Shown in pieces: positions 12,306 to 22,129 of a DNA stretch of 64,000 nucleotides (position 1 is the first letter of the stretch; each line of letters begins with the position of its first letter). A program made the position numbers and the translations under genes. Origin of the DNA: Ascaphus truei (taxonomy: Eukaryota > Chordata > Amphibia > Anura > Ascaphidae); contig CM071570.1 of the NCBI GenBank assembly GCA_036426205.1, forward strand, positions 142,158,563-142,222,562, given 5' to 3'. The notes beneath the pieces were generated by a model that made no database searches, was not told where the DNA came from, and worked only from the letters and a program-made list of their open reading frames with translations.

Positions 12306-13120
12306 TGTAAGGAATCGGGGAACACGTCCCCTGCAGCGTGTTCCCTCCTTACCTCCTGCTGCACAGCATCCCGCTGCAAGCGGTCAGAGAGCGCGTTCCT
12401 CATGGCGTGCTTCCTCCTAGCCTCCTGCTGTACAGCCTCCCGCACACCTTACAGAGCGCGCGCGCCCACGGAGGGCTTTCAAGGATCACACGGAGCTTGG
12501 CTCCTCCCGCCGCTGGTACTGCGTGGCCGCTCCGCGCAGCGCGCACGTCAACACTAATCTCTCTCCTACCTGTCTCCTGCACCTTGGAGCCTATCCCTGC
12601 TTCCACAGAGGCCGCGCCTCCGCTCCTCCCCTCAGTCCTATTCGTCCAGCTCTCCTATATATGCTCAGCCTTTCCTTTCATTCTTTGGCTGAGCATAGTT
12701 CATGGTAGCCTTGAGTTCCAATGTCCCTGCCTTGCCTTGTTCCTGTTGTGCTTTAACCCTCTGCTGCTTATCTCTTCTGTGTACCGACCCAGCTTGACTT
12801 TAGGACCTCTCTCTGGATTACTGACCCCAGCTTGCCTCTGACCATCTGCTATTCTCCATCCCTGACCATGGCTATCGGGCCAACTACTTTCCTACTGGCT
12901 CCAACCCCAGACCACAGCACTCCGGACACTGACTACTCTCCTGGCAGCTACCTACAACCTCGGCAAGTATTAAGACTAACCCACTCTCTCCAGCCCAGAC
13001 CCGGCGATCTTGACTATCCACCCTCCAAGCATGCTTCCGCTGCTGTGGGTGCGCAGTTTCATACTTTTCCACCTCAGTACCGAAGTCCGAGACTTGTTCG
13101 TGGTGAGTGCAAGCGTTACA
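12306..13120 (+). mobile_element. solo LTR (family A/B), TSD cagtg
   Basis: 815 bp beginning TGTAAGG and ending GCGTTACA, with an exact 5-bp duplication cagtg at 12301-12305 and 13121-13125. It shares its left end, a TATA-like stretch near 12655 and its right ~120 bp ('tgctgtgggtg...ccacctcagta') with the solo LTR at 38271-39590. Plus orientation is inferred from the AATAAA in that sister copy. It has inserted into the gypsy gag relic. The open frames over it (up to 167 codons) are not genes. The 5-bp duplication fits Ty3/gypsy or a retrovirus-like element; the internal region is lost. Confidence 0.8.
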
Positions 13121-13260
13121 CAGTGAAGGTTTGTAAGGTGGGGGTGATGGAGTCCAATTTCATATCCAATATAACCAGGTGTTGAGTCAGTCCTCAGGAG
13201 TTGGCAAAGGAGGGGCATGGCCTTCTCCACCTCTGTAGGGTCCATTGCATGGCCTGTGCA
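13121..13260 (-). pseudogene. Ty3/gypsy-type gag relic (N-terminal part)
   Basis: Reading minus from about 13240, a frame starting MDPTEVEKAMPLLCQLLRT resembles the amphipathic N-terminal start of frog and fish Ty3/gypsy Gag proteins. It runs to the insertion point of the solo LTR and is continued by 11735-12300. No leader, primer-binding site or 5' LTR was identified upstream (13261-13586). Confidence 0.45.
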
Positions 13261-13586
13261 ATATGTTATGTTTGCGTACATCGCTTGCTACTATTCAGAT
13301 GACAGACCCGCTAGGCATAGGTGGAGAGTATAGATCGACCTGTACATGGGATCTGGATCCTAAACAAGTAAGGATAGTGGGGTCAGGGTCCAGGGTCAGG
13401 GCAGGGTGCCACAGCTTAGTAGAGATCATGGTTCATGGTTGGGGCAGGGGAGAGGCAAGGATGTCCAAAGGCAGGCACCGGTTTAAGACATACAAAACTA
13501 CAGGCAATGATTCCAGCAGGAGCAAGGTAATGAGAACCTTAAACAGGCGAAGACAGATGGATAATAAAAGCCTCATAAAGCATAAG
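13261..13586. other. unassigned, target of BEL/Pao insertion
   Basis: No gene seen. May be the 5' untranslated region of the gypsy relic. Its right end (ataag, 13582-13586) is the duplicated target site of the BEL/Pao element. Confidence 0.4.
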
Positions 13587-14136
13587 TATCCTGGAACCAG
13601 GGTCACGAATGATGTATGAATAATTCCAGTTAGCTTAACTCATACCTTCCCTCTTCCAAAGCACAACAAGTACTTTTGTCTTTCTTAGTTTTATTGAGGG
13701 AAAATCACAGGAAGAAAGGTACTTGCAGATGTAGTGTGGGTAGAGAGTGCTTCTCTCTCTGAAGTGTAGTGTATCAAGATAAGGCAGTGTAAAAACAGAA
13801 AGGCCTTGCTGGGGCAAATAGCAGGCAGGTACTCACTCAGAGTCCAGGGTGAAAAGGAAGTGAGGGGCAAGGGTCACACTAGAAGTGAAGTGAGACTATA
13901 CTAACTGTCAGCAAGGACAGGGGGGTAGGAATAGCCCACTCTCAGCTAGGAGAATAAGAGATTGCAGGCAACCAACACTGACTAGGGCTGTGTAAACAAC
14001 ATGTAACAATAATGTTGCCTTTTCACATGCAGCTAGCTGCTGGGACAGGGAAAATAGCAGGCAGCTAAACTAGGGAGACATGAATCCTATGAGCTGCAAA
14101 GGGAGACAGATAAATGTAAAATACTGTTCCACGACA
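13587..14136 (-). repeat. BEL/Pao 3' LTR
   Basis: 550 bp. Read on the minus strand it begins TGTCGTGGAACAG and ends CCTGGTTCCAGGATA, so the end is not the usual CA, but the target duplication fixes this boundary. AATAAA on the minus strand lies at 13690-13695, about 100 bp from the 3' edge, as expected for a polyadenylation signal. The end of the last pol-region frame runs into this LTR. Confidence 0.9.
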
Positions 14137-15320
14137 CTCCCTGTCTGGTATCTTGAGATTCCACTATATAATAAAATATGTGGAACATATGGACAATGCA
14201 TAATGACAATACATAACATCGTATTCACAAAACAATGCGAAAGTCCATGTCCACACAATGATGTGATACTGTCCGGTATCACTGGCTTCAAAGTCCCTTG
14301 GCCAAGGTTCTTCGGCAAAAGATGCCAAGTGGATGCACCGGTCCAGGTTAGATGGGTGCACCACAATGTCTTTTGCAAATGTTTCTGGTCCTGTTTCTTT
14401 TCAAACTTATGGAACAACAGTCCTTTTGTCTCTGTAGTTTCACCTACAGAGTGCTTCCCCTTGTAGGTATGCCAGTCGTGGTAGCCTGTCACTCTATCAC
14501 CTGGCGTTTGGCAGAAGGAGATGGCTTTTGGCTCCTTGCGGAGGCGGATCAACACTCCTGGAAGACTGGTTGTCAAGTCTGGTCCAGTGAAGAGGGCATC
14601 GTTCAGGGAGACTCCCTGGTGCTGAACGCTGGAGCTGAACACTACCCGGATTTGATCGGGTTCCTGAGGGTGGTAGACCCCAGATGATTGGAGGTACCAG
14701 CATTCTTCACCTTCCTTCAGTGGAGGTGCTGGCTTTGCGTGGCCGCTAAGAAATGTCTTCTGGATGAAGGCCACACAGTTATGTTTGGTCTCCGGTTTCC
14801 TTTGTAGGTCGCAGCGTAACGAAGTGAGCCTAGAGATGGCATGTTCTTTGTTGTTTGGGAGGCATCTTCTTGGTGAATGGAATGGTAGCGGGGTCACCCA
14901 ACTGCCCGAACTGTCCTTGAAGAGCTCCTTATCCATTAGCTTCTGGAATTCTCCATCTTCCATCGATGGTACTTGTTTGTTACCGTTTGCTGTACACCCT
15001 AGGTCATCGGAACGTTTCTCTTGCACGAGAACGTCTCCACGTATTTTGACGATACTCCTCTGTGTCTCTTTGTTAACTGCCGTCAGGAGGTCGTTTTCTC
15101 CCTGGACATGACGAAGAACAGTCTCTTTTGTCCTTGTAAATTCCTTCGTGAAATGTCTCTGTGACTGTCTCTTTTTTGACGTGTGAGAGGACAGTCTTTT
15201 TGCCATTGTGGCTTCACCTTCAGGGCGCAATCTTTTGCGGCTATGCCAGCCGTGGCAGCTGGCTGCTTTGCTACTTGGTATTCTGCAGAGAGGAACAACT
15301 GTACGTCTTAGCCGTGCCAT
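14137..15320 (-). pseudogene. BEL/Pao pol fragment: start of RT, then deletion
   Basis: The minus-strand frame 15320-14070 holds the conserved BEL/Pao segment between protease and RT: 'EDGEFQKLMDKELFKDSSGS', 'WVTPLPFHSPRR', 'CWYLQSSGVYHPQEPDQIRV', 'VFSSSVQHQGVSLND' and 'GPDL', reaching 'RLRKEPKAI' at about 14530. In the family the RT palm with its catalytic aspartates follows at once. Here it is replaced by ~390 bp of unrelated frame running to the 3' LTR, so RT active site, RNase H and integrase are gone. Residues ~1-60 of the frame (DNA 15110-15265) and the stretch after the break (DNA 14365-14525) are similar to each other. The start codon is arbitrary; the frame is part of a polyprotein. 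Confidence 0.75.
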
Positions 15321-15595
15321 TGCTCACGGAGGACCGTCCGATTGTTTATTGTCTTTTGGACGATACCTTTGTTGGTCACCTTTGGGAGGTAACTTTCTTC
15401 CTTCAGTGGAGTCGACTCATCATCCTTAGCTGTCTGGACTGCTGAGCATCCTAGGCCATTGTCACATCCCCCTGATGTGAAGATGTTTTGTTGATCTCAG
15501 GGGTATGACCTTGTCTCTTCTCCTCACTTGGCCCTCCTGTCACTTGGAGATGGGCAAGACATGGTTCGGAGAGGGCCACATTCTTTTATCACTGT

Positions 15596-16509
15596 TCAGC
15601 GGGCGTCAACATAGTCTTGTCCATGCCCTTTGTCGGTGCACACATTGCCCACTATAACCCTTCCTAGGTCAAGTCTTTGGGTGTATGGTGCATTGTGGGG
15701 TCCGTTACGCTGTTTACGGACTTTGTGCACCCTCAAGATGTCCCTACCAAGCAGCAGCAAACTCTTGGCGCCTTGTTCTACCAGCGGGATGTAGTTGGCT
15801 ATTCCTCTGAGGTGCGGGTGATGGCGTGCCACGTCTGGTGGGAATCTCATCCCTGTTTGCAGCCATGTGGTGGCACTCCATGAGTGTGGGGAGAGCTATC
15901 TTTACTCTGTTATCCACTGAACGTATGATGTAACCGCTTGCTCTTCTCCCTGTTGTCTCAGTTGACCCTGCACAGGTTCTGAGGGTGTAGGGTGTAGCGT
16001 GAGGCATTGTCTTGTGAGTTGAATACGTTGAAGAATTCCGTCTTCGCCAATGATCTGTTACTTTGATCGTCGAGGATTGCATACATCCAAATAGCCTTCC
16101 CAGGTTGTCCCTGGGGGTGCACTGTGACAAGGCATATTTTGGAGCAGGACATTTTGTCACTTCCTTTTCCGCAAACCTCAGTGCACTGAGACATGACAGA
16201 TGTTGGCTCTCCTTCTTCTTCCTCCCCGCCATGCTCCGCTACGGAGGATGAGTTGTTGAGTTGGTGGAGTGTCAGCGCCTCTGGATGTAGAGATGTTACG
16301 TGCTTGTCACTTTTGCACACTGCACATTTGATGGCCTCTTTACAGTCCTTGGCTAGGTGAGTCATGGAATCGCAGCACCTGAAGCAGACTCCGAATTCTC
16401 TGAGTAACTTCTTGCGTTCCTCTAGGGACTTCATCCTGAACCCAAAGCATCTGTTAAGTGGGTGTGGCTTCTTATGTAAGGGACATTCACTGTTTGTGTC
16501 CCTTGGTTT
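15596..16509 (-). pseudogene. BEL/Pao zinc knuckle and aspartic protease, frameshifted
   Basis: 16509-15958 continues the gag frame after one TAG: 'CPLHKKPHPLNRC', a CX2C...H...C knuckle ('CFRCCDSMTHLAKDC'), a second CX2C, then the protease start 'MYAILDDQSNRSLAKTEFF', in which DDQS replaces the usual D(S/G)G(S/T) of other retropepsins, as in BEL/Pao peptidase A17. A frameshift near 16000 leads to 'YTLRTCAGSTETTGRRASGY' and 'LPTLMECHHMAANRDEIP'. A second near 15850 leads to 'HPHLRGIANYIPLVEQG', 'LLLLGRDILRVHKVR' and 'APYTQRLDLGRVIVG', the C-terminal protease/linker signature. Gag-Pol is therefore broken at least three times here. Downstream, 15595-15321 still shows linker remnants with stops. 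Confidence 0.75.
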
Positions 16510-18438
16510 CTATTCTCCTGCTACTGACTGATCGGGAGTAGTTTGGGTCGTGGGAGACATGTCCGTCCTGTGGACCGAGAGGGGTGTTTGAGTGTTACCG
16601 TATCTCGCCACTGGTCTCTCATTCCTCAGGCTGCTTGCACTGTGTGTGGTTTGCGCACAGAAGATGAAACGGGGATTGTTCCTTGTCCTTGCCGCTTCAC
16701 GGATGAAGCTCAAGAAGAATGAGAAGGGAGGGAAGGCGACTTGCTTCTCCCTTTTATATTTGGAACCTTGTGAAATCCATCTTTCTTGGAGGTTGTAGGG
16801 TAGCTTCTCCATGATGGGTCTCACTCCGCGAGCTGAGTCTAGGACGTTGAGACCTCTTAAGGAATGGTCTTTTCTTGCAAACTCCAGCTCTTGCAGCAGG
16901 TCCCCGAGCTCTCGTAACTTCGAGTAGTCTTTAGCTGTGATCCTGGGAAAGCTGTCGACTCTCTTGAAGAGTGAATATTTGACTGCTTCGGGGCTACCGT
17001 AGCACTCTTCTAGCCTTTTCCATACTAGGTCGAGACCTACTTGGGGGTGGTTCGCGTTTGCCATCCCAAGTCTCTTCGCATGCTCCCTGGATTCGTTTCC
17101 CAGCCATTTGGATAGCAGGTTGAGCTCTTCCCTTGCTGAGAAGCCCAGGCTCTTGATTGCGTCCTTGAACGTGAACTTCCACATCTCAGGACGGTCGTCA
17201 AAGTTGGTGAGTCCTGTTTGCACCATGTCACGCTGGATCATGTACTTGGCCATGTCTGTCAGGCCTGAGGCATCGGCGTGTTGGTCGTGTTCTGAGGTAG
17301 TTGCTGGGAGTGTCCTTGAGGTCGCCTCTTCCTTGGCGTGGATGCGTGATGACTGCTGGTCAGTGCGAGCGGCTGTGTTTTCCCGTGTGGGTGTACCTGG
17401 ATTGCGAGCCTGTTGTAGTGCATCCGTGTGCGCGCTGGCTTGTGGATCACTGTTGCGGCTGTGGCTATTCCAGGTAGCGTGTACCCTTAAAGGAACGGCG
17501 TCTTCTCCACGTGAACCTAGCAAGTCTTCGGTGTCTTTGAAGTCACTCCCTTCGTGTTGAGATGGTGCACTGGTGTTTACACTGAAAAGGCTCCTTACGT
17601 AGTTTTCAGTGCATTGGGCTGGATCCTGTGAGGCTATCCATCTGTACAGTTGCTCCCCGCCATCCTGTTGCGCGGCTGCTTCTAAGACTTCGGCTTGGGC
17701 AGCAGCTTCCCTTTCTTGATTTAGGGCCTCTAGGTAAACGTCCACCTCTGTCTTTTTCCGTGCAGTGGCTGCAGCGGCGGTGGCAGCGGCTGTCTGCTCC
17801 TCCTCTTCTATGCGGGCCCTTTCTAGTTTCATGGCTGCCTCTTTCTGAGCGTATGCGGCCCTCACATGTGCGGCCTCTGCGGTGGCTCGCGCCTTGGTGG
17901 CGTTTGCGCTTGCTCTAGATACGTGAGATTGCGCTGATCTTGCTGACCTTGATGAGTGTCTGGATGTGCTGGAGCGCTGCGATGCGGTCTCCAGGAGAAG
18001 CTCTTTTCTCTCGCTTTGGGCGTCCGTGATGGCGGTTCGCACGTGGCTGTCACGTCTCAAGTCAATATCTTGCTTTACTTCCCTTTCTTGCAGGCTTTCG
18101 CCGGTGTTAGCCCTGGCCATGTAAGTGACGTATGCCTCTGACAGCTCTTGGTAGCATGAGTGATCTATCTTTAATTGAGTTATTGCCTGCTCGAGCTGTT
18201 GTATGGAATGGCCAGCGCCGGCGACATTGCGTATTCCAAGTGTGTTTGTTTCCCAGGCCTTCTCTAATTTAGCGCGGTGCGCTTCAATGTCAGTCTCATA
18301 TTTTTCACGGGCCTTTTGTGTCAGTTTACCTATCCGTTTAGGCCTTGCGTCTGCCTGCGCCTGTTGCAGTTGCGCAGTGGTCTCTGTGTCTGAGTGGCCA
18401 CTCTCCTGTGTGATGTCTGAGGATCTGAGTTCTGTCAT
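16510..18438 (-). CDS. BEL/Pao Gag (642 aa), uninterrupted
   Basis: A single open frame of 642 codons. Residues ~1-60 are Gln/Thr-rich, ~60-160 helical. Residues ~160-270 are a long Arg/Ala/Glu-rich coiled coil with a Ser/Arg stretch ('SQRSSTSRHSSRSARSAQSH'). Residues ~300-400 are a polar linker. The capsid-like domain covers ~410-570 ('DMVQTGLTNFDDRPEMWKFT', 'GNESREHAKRL', 'GLDLVWKRLEECYGSPEAV'), the conserved Gag core of BEL/Pao elements (DUF1759-type). The ATG at 18436-18438 follows an 840-bp leader. The frame ends with TAG, then continues in phase into the zinc knuckle, which in relatives is usually part of the same protein. It would assemble virus-like particles in the cytoplasm. The intact frame beside a ruined pol is unusual. 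Confidence 0.75.
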   Translation of the reverse strand: MTELRSSDITQESGHSDTETTAQLQQAQADARPKRIGKLTQKAREKYETDIEAHRAKLEKAWETNTLGIRNVAGAGHSIQQLEQAITQLKIDHSCYQELSEAYVTYMARANTGESLQEREVKQDIDLRRDSHVRTAITDAQSERKELLLETASQRSSTSRHSSRSARSAQSHVSRASANATKARATAEAAHVRAAYAQKEAAMKLERARIEEEEQTAAATAAAATARKKTEVDVYLEALNQEREAAAQAEVLEAAAQQDGGEQLYRWIASQDPAQCTENYVRSLFSVNTSAPSQHEGSDFKDTEDLLGSRGEDAVPLRVHATWNSHSRNSDPQASAHTDALQQARNPGTPTRENTAARTDQQSSRIHAKEEATSRTLPATTSEHDQHADASGLTDMAKYMIQRDMVQTGLTNFDDRPEMWKFTFKDAIKSLGFSAREELNLLSKWLGNESREHAKRLGMANANHPQVGLDLVWKRLEECYGSPEAVKYSLFKRVDSFPRITAKDYSKLRELGDLLQELEFARKDHSLRGLNVLDSARGVRPIMEKLPYNLQERWISQGSKYKREKQVAFPPFSFFLSFIREAARTRNNPRFIFCAQTTHSASSLRNERPVARYGNTQTPLSVHRTDMSPTTQTTPDQSVAGE

Positions 18439-19279
18439 GCTGCAGGTGTGTGTAGACCTTTAGCCAGTGCGTGTGGCGTGCGGTCTGTTTACCTGCGTCA
18501 GCGATGGATGACTGTCTCGGATAGTGCCGGTAGGTGTCCTGCAGCGGTAAGAGTAGGGGTAGCTGTACTCACAGGTGTCCGGTGGCTCTGACCCGTGTCC
18601 TGGCGGGTGTCTGGTGGCGTGGCCCATGGTGGCGCTGGCCGTGGGGATGTGCGCAGGGTTAGGTGAGATGGTAGCTCCTCACTGAGAAACTGTGCAGAGG
18701 GTGGACTCAAAAACAGAGAAGGCAATCAAAGTTCTGTGTGCTATGAACTGTCTGTCTGCAATGCTGCTGCCTTGTGTGCAAAGTTATTTTGCTTTTCTGG
18801 GTTTGCTGTTTAAAACTGCTGCTTGTTTTCCAAAAAGCTGCTGCTTTGTAAAGCTGTGCAATGTAACACTTTCCTTAGCATGAAGCTGTTGCTTGTTTCT
18901 GATGTAGAGCCTGCTCTGAACAGCAGTGTGGGGCATAAGCTTGTGCTATGCTTGTTTGTAAGGCTGCTGCTTGTCAGTCTGCAGAGACTGCTCTGTGTCT
19001 AGCGTAAGACTGAGTAGCAGCTCCTGTGTGTGTAAATCTGCTTGCTTGTCTTTGCATAAAGCCGTAGTAGTTTGCTATATAGAGGCTGATGGCTCTGTGT
19101 AGCAATGTGGAGCAGTATGCTTGTACTGTGGTGGTGAGAGACTGCTGTTTATTTGCTGTGTAGAGGTAGATGACTCAGTGTAGCAGTTTAAGCAGTTTCC
19201 TAGTCCAGTACCTGTTTCCAGAAGCTGTGTCACTGCAGCTACTGTGCTGATTTCCCCAACACACGGTCTCTGTTTTTAC
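18439..19279 (-). other. BEL/Pao 5' leader
   Basis: 841 bp between the 5' LTR and the gag start. 18690-19200 is full of degenerate copies of 'gctgctgcttgt' and 'gcagtgtggagca', a loose internal repeat. The primer-binding site should lie just inside 19279 (minus strand GTAAAAACAGAGACC); I cannot match it to a tRNA by eye. Confidence 0.55.
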
Positions 19280-19828
19280 TATCCTGGAACCAGGGTCACG
19301 AATGATGTATGAATAATTCCAGTTAGCTTAACTCATGCCTTCCCTCTTCCAAAGCACAACAAGACCTTTTGTCTTTCTTAGTTTTATTGTGGGAAAATCA
19401 CAGGAAGAAAGGTACTTGCAGATGTAGTGTGGGTAGAGAGTGCTTCTCTCTCTGAAGTGCAGTGTATCAAGATAAGGCAGTGTAAAAACAGAAAGGCCTT
19501 GCTGGGGCAAATAGCAGGCAGGTACTCACTCAGAGTCCAGGGTGAAAAGGAAGTGAGGGGCAAGGGTCACACTAGAAGTGAAGTGAGACTATACTAACTG
19601 TCAGCAAGGACAGGGGGTAGGAATAGCCCACTCTCAGCTAGGAGAATAGGAGATTGCAGGCAACCAACACTGACTAGGGCTGTGTAAACAACATGTAACA
19701 ATAATGTTGCCTTTTCACATGCAGCTAGCTGCTGGGACAGGGAAAATAGCAGGCAGCTAAACTAGGGAGACATGAATCCTATGAGCTGCAAAGGGAGACA
19801 GAGAAATGGAAAATCCTGTTCCACAACA
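19280..19828 (-). repeat. BEL/Pao 5' LTR
   Basis: 549 bp, direct copy of 13587-14136 with about 11 differences including one 1-bp indel. Minus strand begins TGTTGTGGAACAG. The flank 19829-19833 (ataag) is the target duplication. The promoter should be here; no confident TATA box was picked. Confidence 0.9.
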
Positions 19829-20040
19829 ATAAGGCCAGGTGCAACCAATTGCCATTTCAATTTGAGGCTGACTTCCTGTTTTGGTGGCCATCTTGGTGCA
19901 CCCACTCAAGTCAGGAAGCATCCATGTTGGTACCACAAGTTGTTACACTAAAGCCGACAACACAAAAGATGCCAACATTGAGGCATCGGAGATGGTACTG
20001 GGGACAACGCTCGAGTTAGATTTGTCAGACATCTGAGAGA

Positions 20041-20800
20041 CCACAGTCAGGTTATCTATTTGCATGACCTCAAAAGAGAACTCTTATAAACTACTGTATC
20101 ATTGGTATCTCACCCTTTCCAAACTCCCCAAGATGTTCCGTCCCCACTGGGTTGGAGACAATGGGGACAGGCGGGAATGATCTCCCATATATGGTTGTCC
20201 TTCTGCAGACTGACACATCTCTGGGAAGATGTATTTAGGTTACTAAACCAGTTGTTGGGTAGAAGGATTCCCAGGAACCAGTGGATAGCATTGATGGTTT
20301 CTGGCCAACCTATACCAAGACTTAGGAATTGTGAGGTTACACTAGCTTCCCATGTCATGCTTGCAGCCAGATGTAGGATAGCAAGGAAATGGATCTGTTC
20401 CCCCCACTCTCTCTTCTATTAAAAGCAGGATCTGTGAGGTCTTGTCAATGGAAAAACTGACAGCATATTTAAATGGTAATGTTAGCAGGTTTCAATAAAT
20501 CTGGTCCCCATGGTACCCATACGCCAGGAGTTCGGGCGACATAGTCCCGTTGACACTGCTCTGACGTATATTAACACTGTACTAGAGTACACCAATCCTG
20601 CATAACCCGTGAACCACAGAATGATCTTTTTTTTCTTCTCTTCTTTCTTCCCCTGTCAGCATCTGTAATTACTGACCCATAACCTACCTCAACCCCCACT
20701 GCCTTTGCCCCTCCCCCTTTTACTACTATCCCCATCCCATTCTCCATACCTGTGAAAAAGTTCAATACACTTTGAGTTATAAAAAAACAAAACAAAGCTT
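20041..20800 (+). pseudogene. L1/Tx1-type LINE ORF2 C-terminal fragment and 3' end
   Basis: Starts within 'KLLYHWYLTLSKLPKMF', shifts frame near 20150, then gives 'GMISHIWLSFCRLTHLWEDV', 'FRLLNQLLGRRIP' and 'HVMLAARCRIARKW'. This is the order seen at the extreme C terminus of L1-clade ORF2 proteins (HWYLTP..., LHIWW.CP...FW..V, LL.AAR..IA..W). The 3' part is C-rich and ends in an A-rich tail with interruptions near 20780-20800. A 5'-truncated dead copy, inserted close to the BEL/Pao element. Confidence 0.7.
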
Positions 20801-21949
20801 TTGTACCGTTTGGACATGTAATAGAGGCTTAATGACTACAGCAAGAAGCAAATTCATGTGAAAATGGCCATTTTAATCTGTAAATTCACATATAACAGTT
20901 TAATAAAGGGGCCCTATTGACTCCCTGTTAACAACCTTCAGTTACTAAGCTAGTCCTTTTGTGATAATGATTGATAGGTATATAAAAGAGTGTGGTATCA
21001 GAATGTGCAATGCTTCAAGACAAGATACCTGATAAAAAGAATGTTTTTGTTGATTTTGCTTTTAAATAATGTTCGATTTTTGTTATATAATCTGTAATAA
21101 TTCTTGAATTTTTTCCCTGTTTTTTTTTGTTTCAATCTTTACATTATACAGCTTTGAAACTCTTTAGGAAATGGTTTAAACCGCCCCTTTATTAATAAGT
21201 CTGCCTATACTTTATGCTTTGTTAAACGGCAGTCTCCTTGCAGTTTTACTTGATTTCACCTCCTTCCCATGAGGAAAACCCAAACCTGAATTACCTGAGA
21301 GGGTCATTGCAAGTGGTACTATGAAATGTATCCCATGGTAATAGTTTCGCAGCACAAGGCAAATAAAGATAAATGAGAATCAATCCATCTGTGTAAAGCT
21401 CTACTTACCCACCTTCCCTGTTTCCATCATTTACATTAATTGCTTTAGCTGGTCCCCAGCAGTCACTGTAAGGACTTAGAAGGCTTGTGCCGGGTTGTTC
21501 TCTGTAATTTACATCAGGGGATGGACTAGCATTAATGCAGCAGGTGCAAAGGCACCAGGACCCTGCACCCCTAAGGGGCCCACTGTGCACTGCAGAGATT
21601 AGCAGGATTTTTCAGGCTCAGCGCTGTACCCGGAGGGCCCAACATTTTTCCTGTACTGGGGTCCCCCCTTCACTAGTTCTGCCTCTGATTAACAAGCCAC
21701 GGGGAACTTTAAAGCATATTTTGTTCTGGTACGGGCTAGACTTTTGTTAGGTAGGATTTCACACTATTCTGTCATTACAAATATTACTGATGAATCTTTT
21801 TTTTTTTTTGTTATATAAAATAGTAAGTTGGAAGATGTTTCAAACAAAACTGGCAGTTCATAAATAAATTCACTGCTAACCGATGTAAAATAATGGATTT
21901 ATATGATGTAAAAAAAATGGTGGCATTATCGATATACATTACAGTATAT
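20801..21949. other. no gene recognised
   Basis: Unique AT-rich DNA. 21515-21690 is GC-richer ('ggcaccaggaccctgcaccc...ggggcccactgtgcactgc') and looks like an old interspersed repeat, but no ends were found. Confidence 0.4.
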
Positions 21950-21957
21950 AATATATA

Positions 21958-22113
21958 CAGTGGTCGACAAATCACCAAAAAATCTACTCGCCGAACTAAA
22001 AAATCTACTCGCCACCTAGTACCAAACGTGTGCTGCTTGGTCCAATTGGAGCTCGCCACGATGTTAAATCCACTCGCCCGGGGCGTGCAAATGTATAGGT
22101 TTGTCGAACACTG
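21958..22113 (-). mobile_element. hAT-type MITE, TSD aatatata
   Basis: 156 bp, ends CAGTGGTCGACAAA and (complement) CAGTGTTCGACAAA. The exact 8-bp duplication aatatata at 21950-21957 and 22114-22121 is the hAT hallmark. The interior carries the repeated pair 'aaaatctactcgcc'. It is the reverse orientation of the copies at 24043, 33362 and 36905. No coding capacity. Confidence 0.85.
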
Positions 22114-22129
22114 AATATATATATATATA

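Larger units (their letters stand above)
13587..19828 (-). mobile_element. BEL/Pao LTR retrotransposon, internally deleted
   Basis: A complete insertion: LTRs at both ends, exact 5-bp duplication ataag (13582-13586, 19829-19833), and internal gag, zinc-knuckle, protease and partial RT of BEL/Pao type, all on the minus strand. At 6.2 kb it is about 1-2 kb shorter than autonomous relatives because the RT catalytic part, RNase H and integrase are missing. The two LTRs differ at about 11 of 550 positions (~2%, counted by eye), so the insertion is fairly recent. It sits immediately left of an L1 fragment and right of a gypsy relic. It could have moved only with proteins supplied by a full-length relative. 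Confidence 0.9.

Noticed and set aside
12109..12841. Frames of 103 and 167 codons
   Set aside because: They lie over a solo LTR and the antisense of a gag relic; no domain.
15744..16232. Independent 162-codon minus-strand gene
   Set aside because: Its C-terminal half is the frameshifted continuation of the BEL/Pao protease; not a separate gene.
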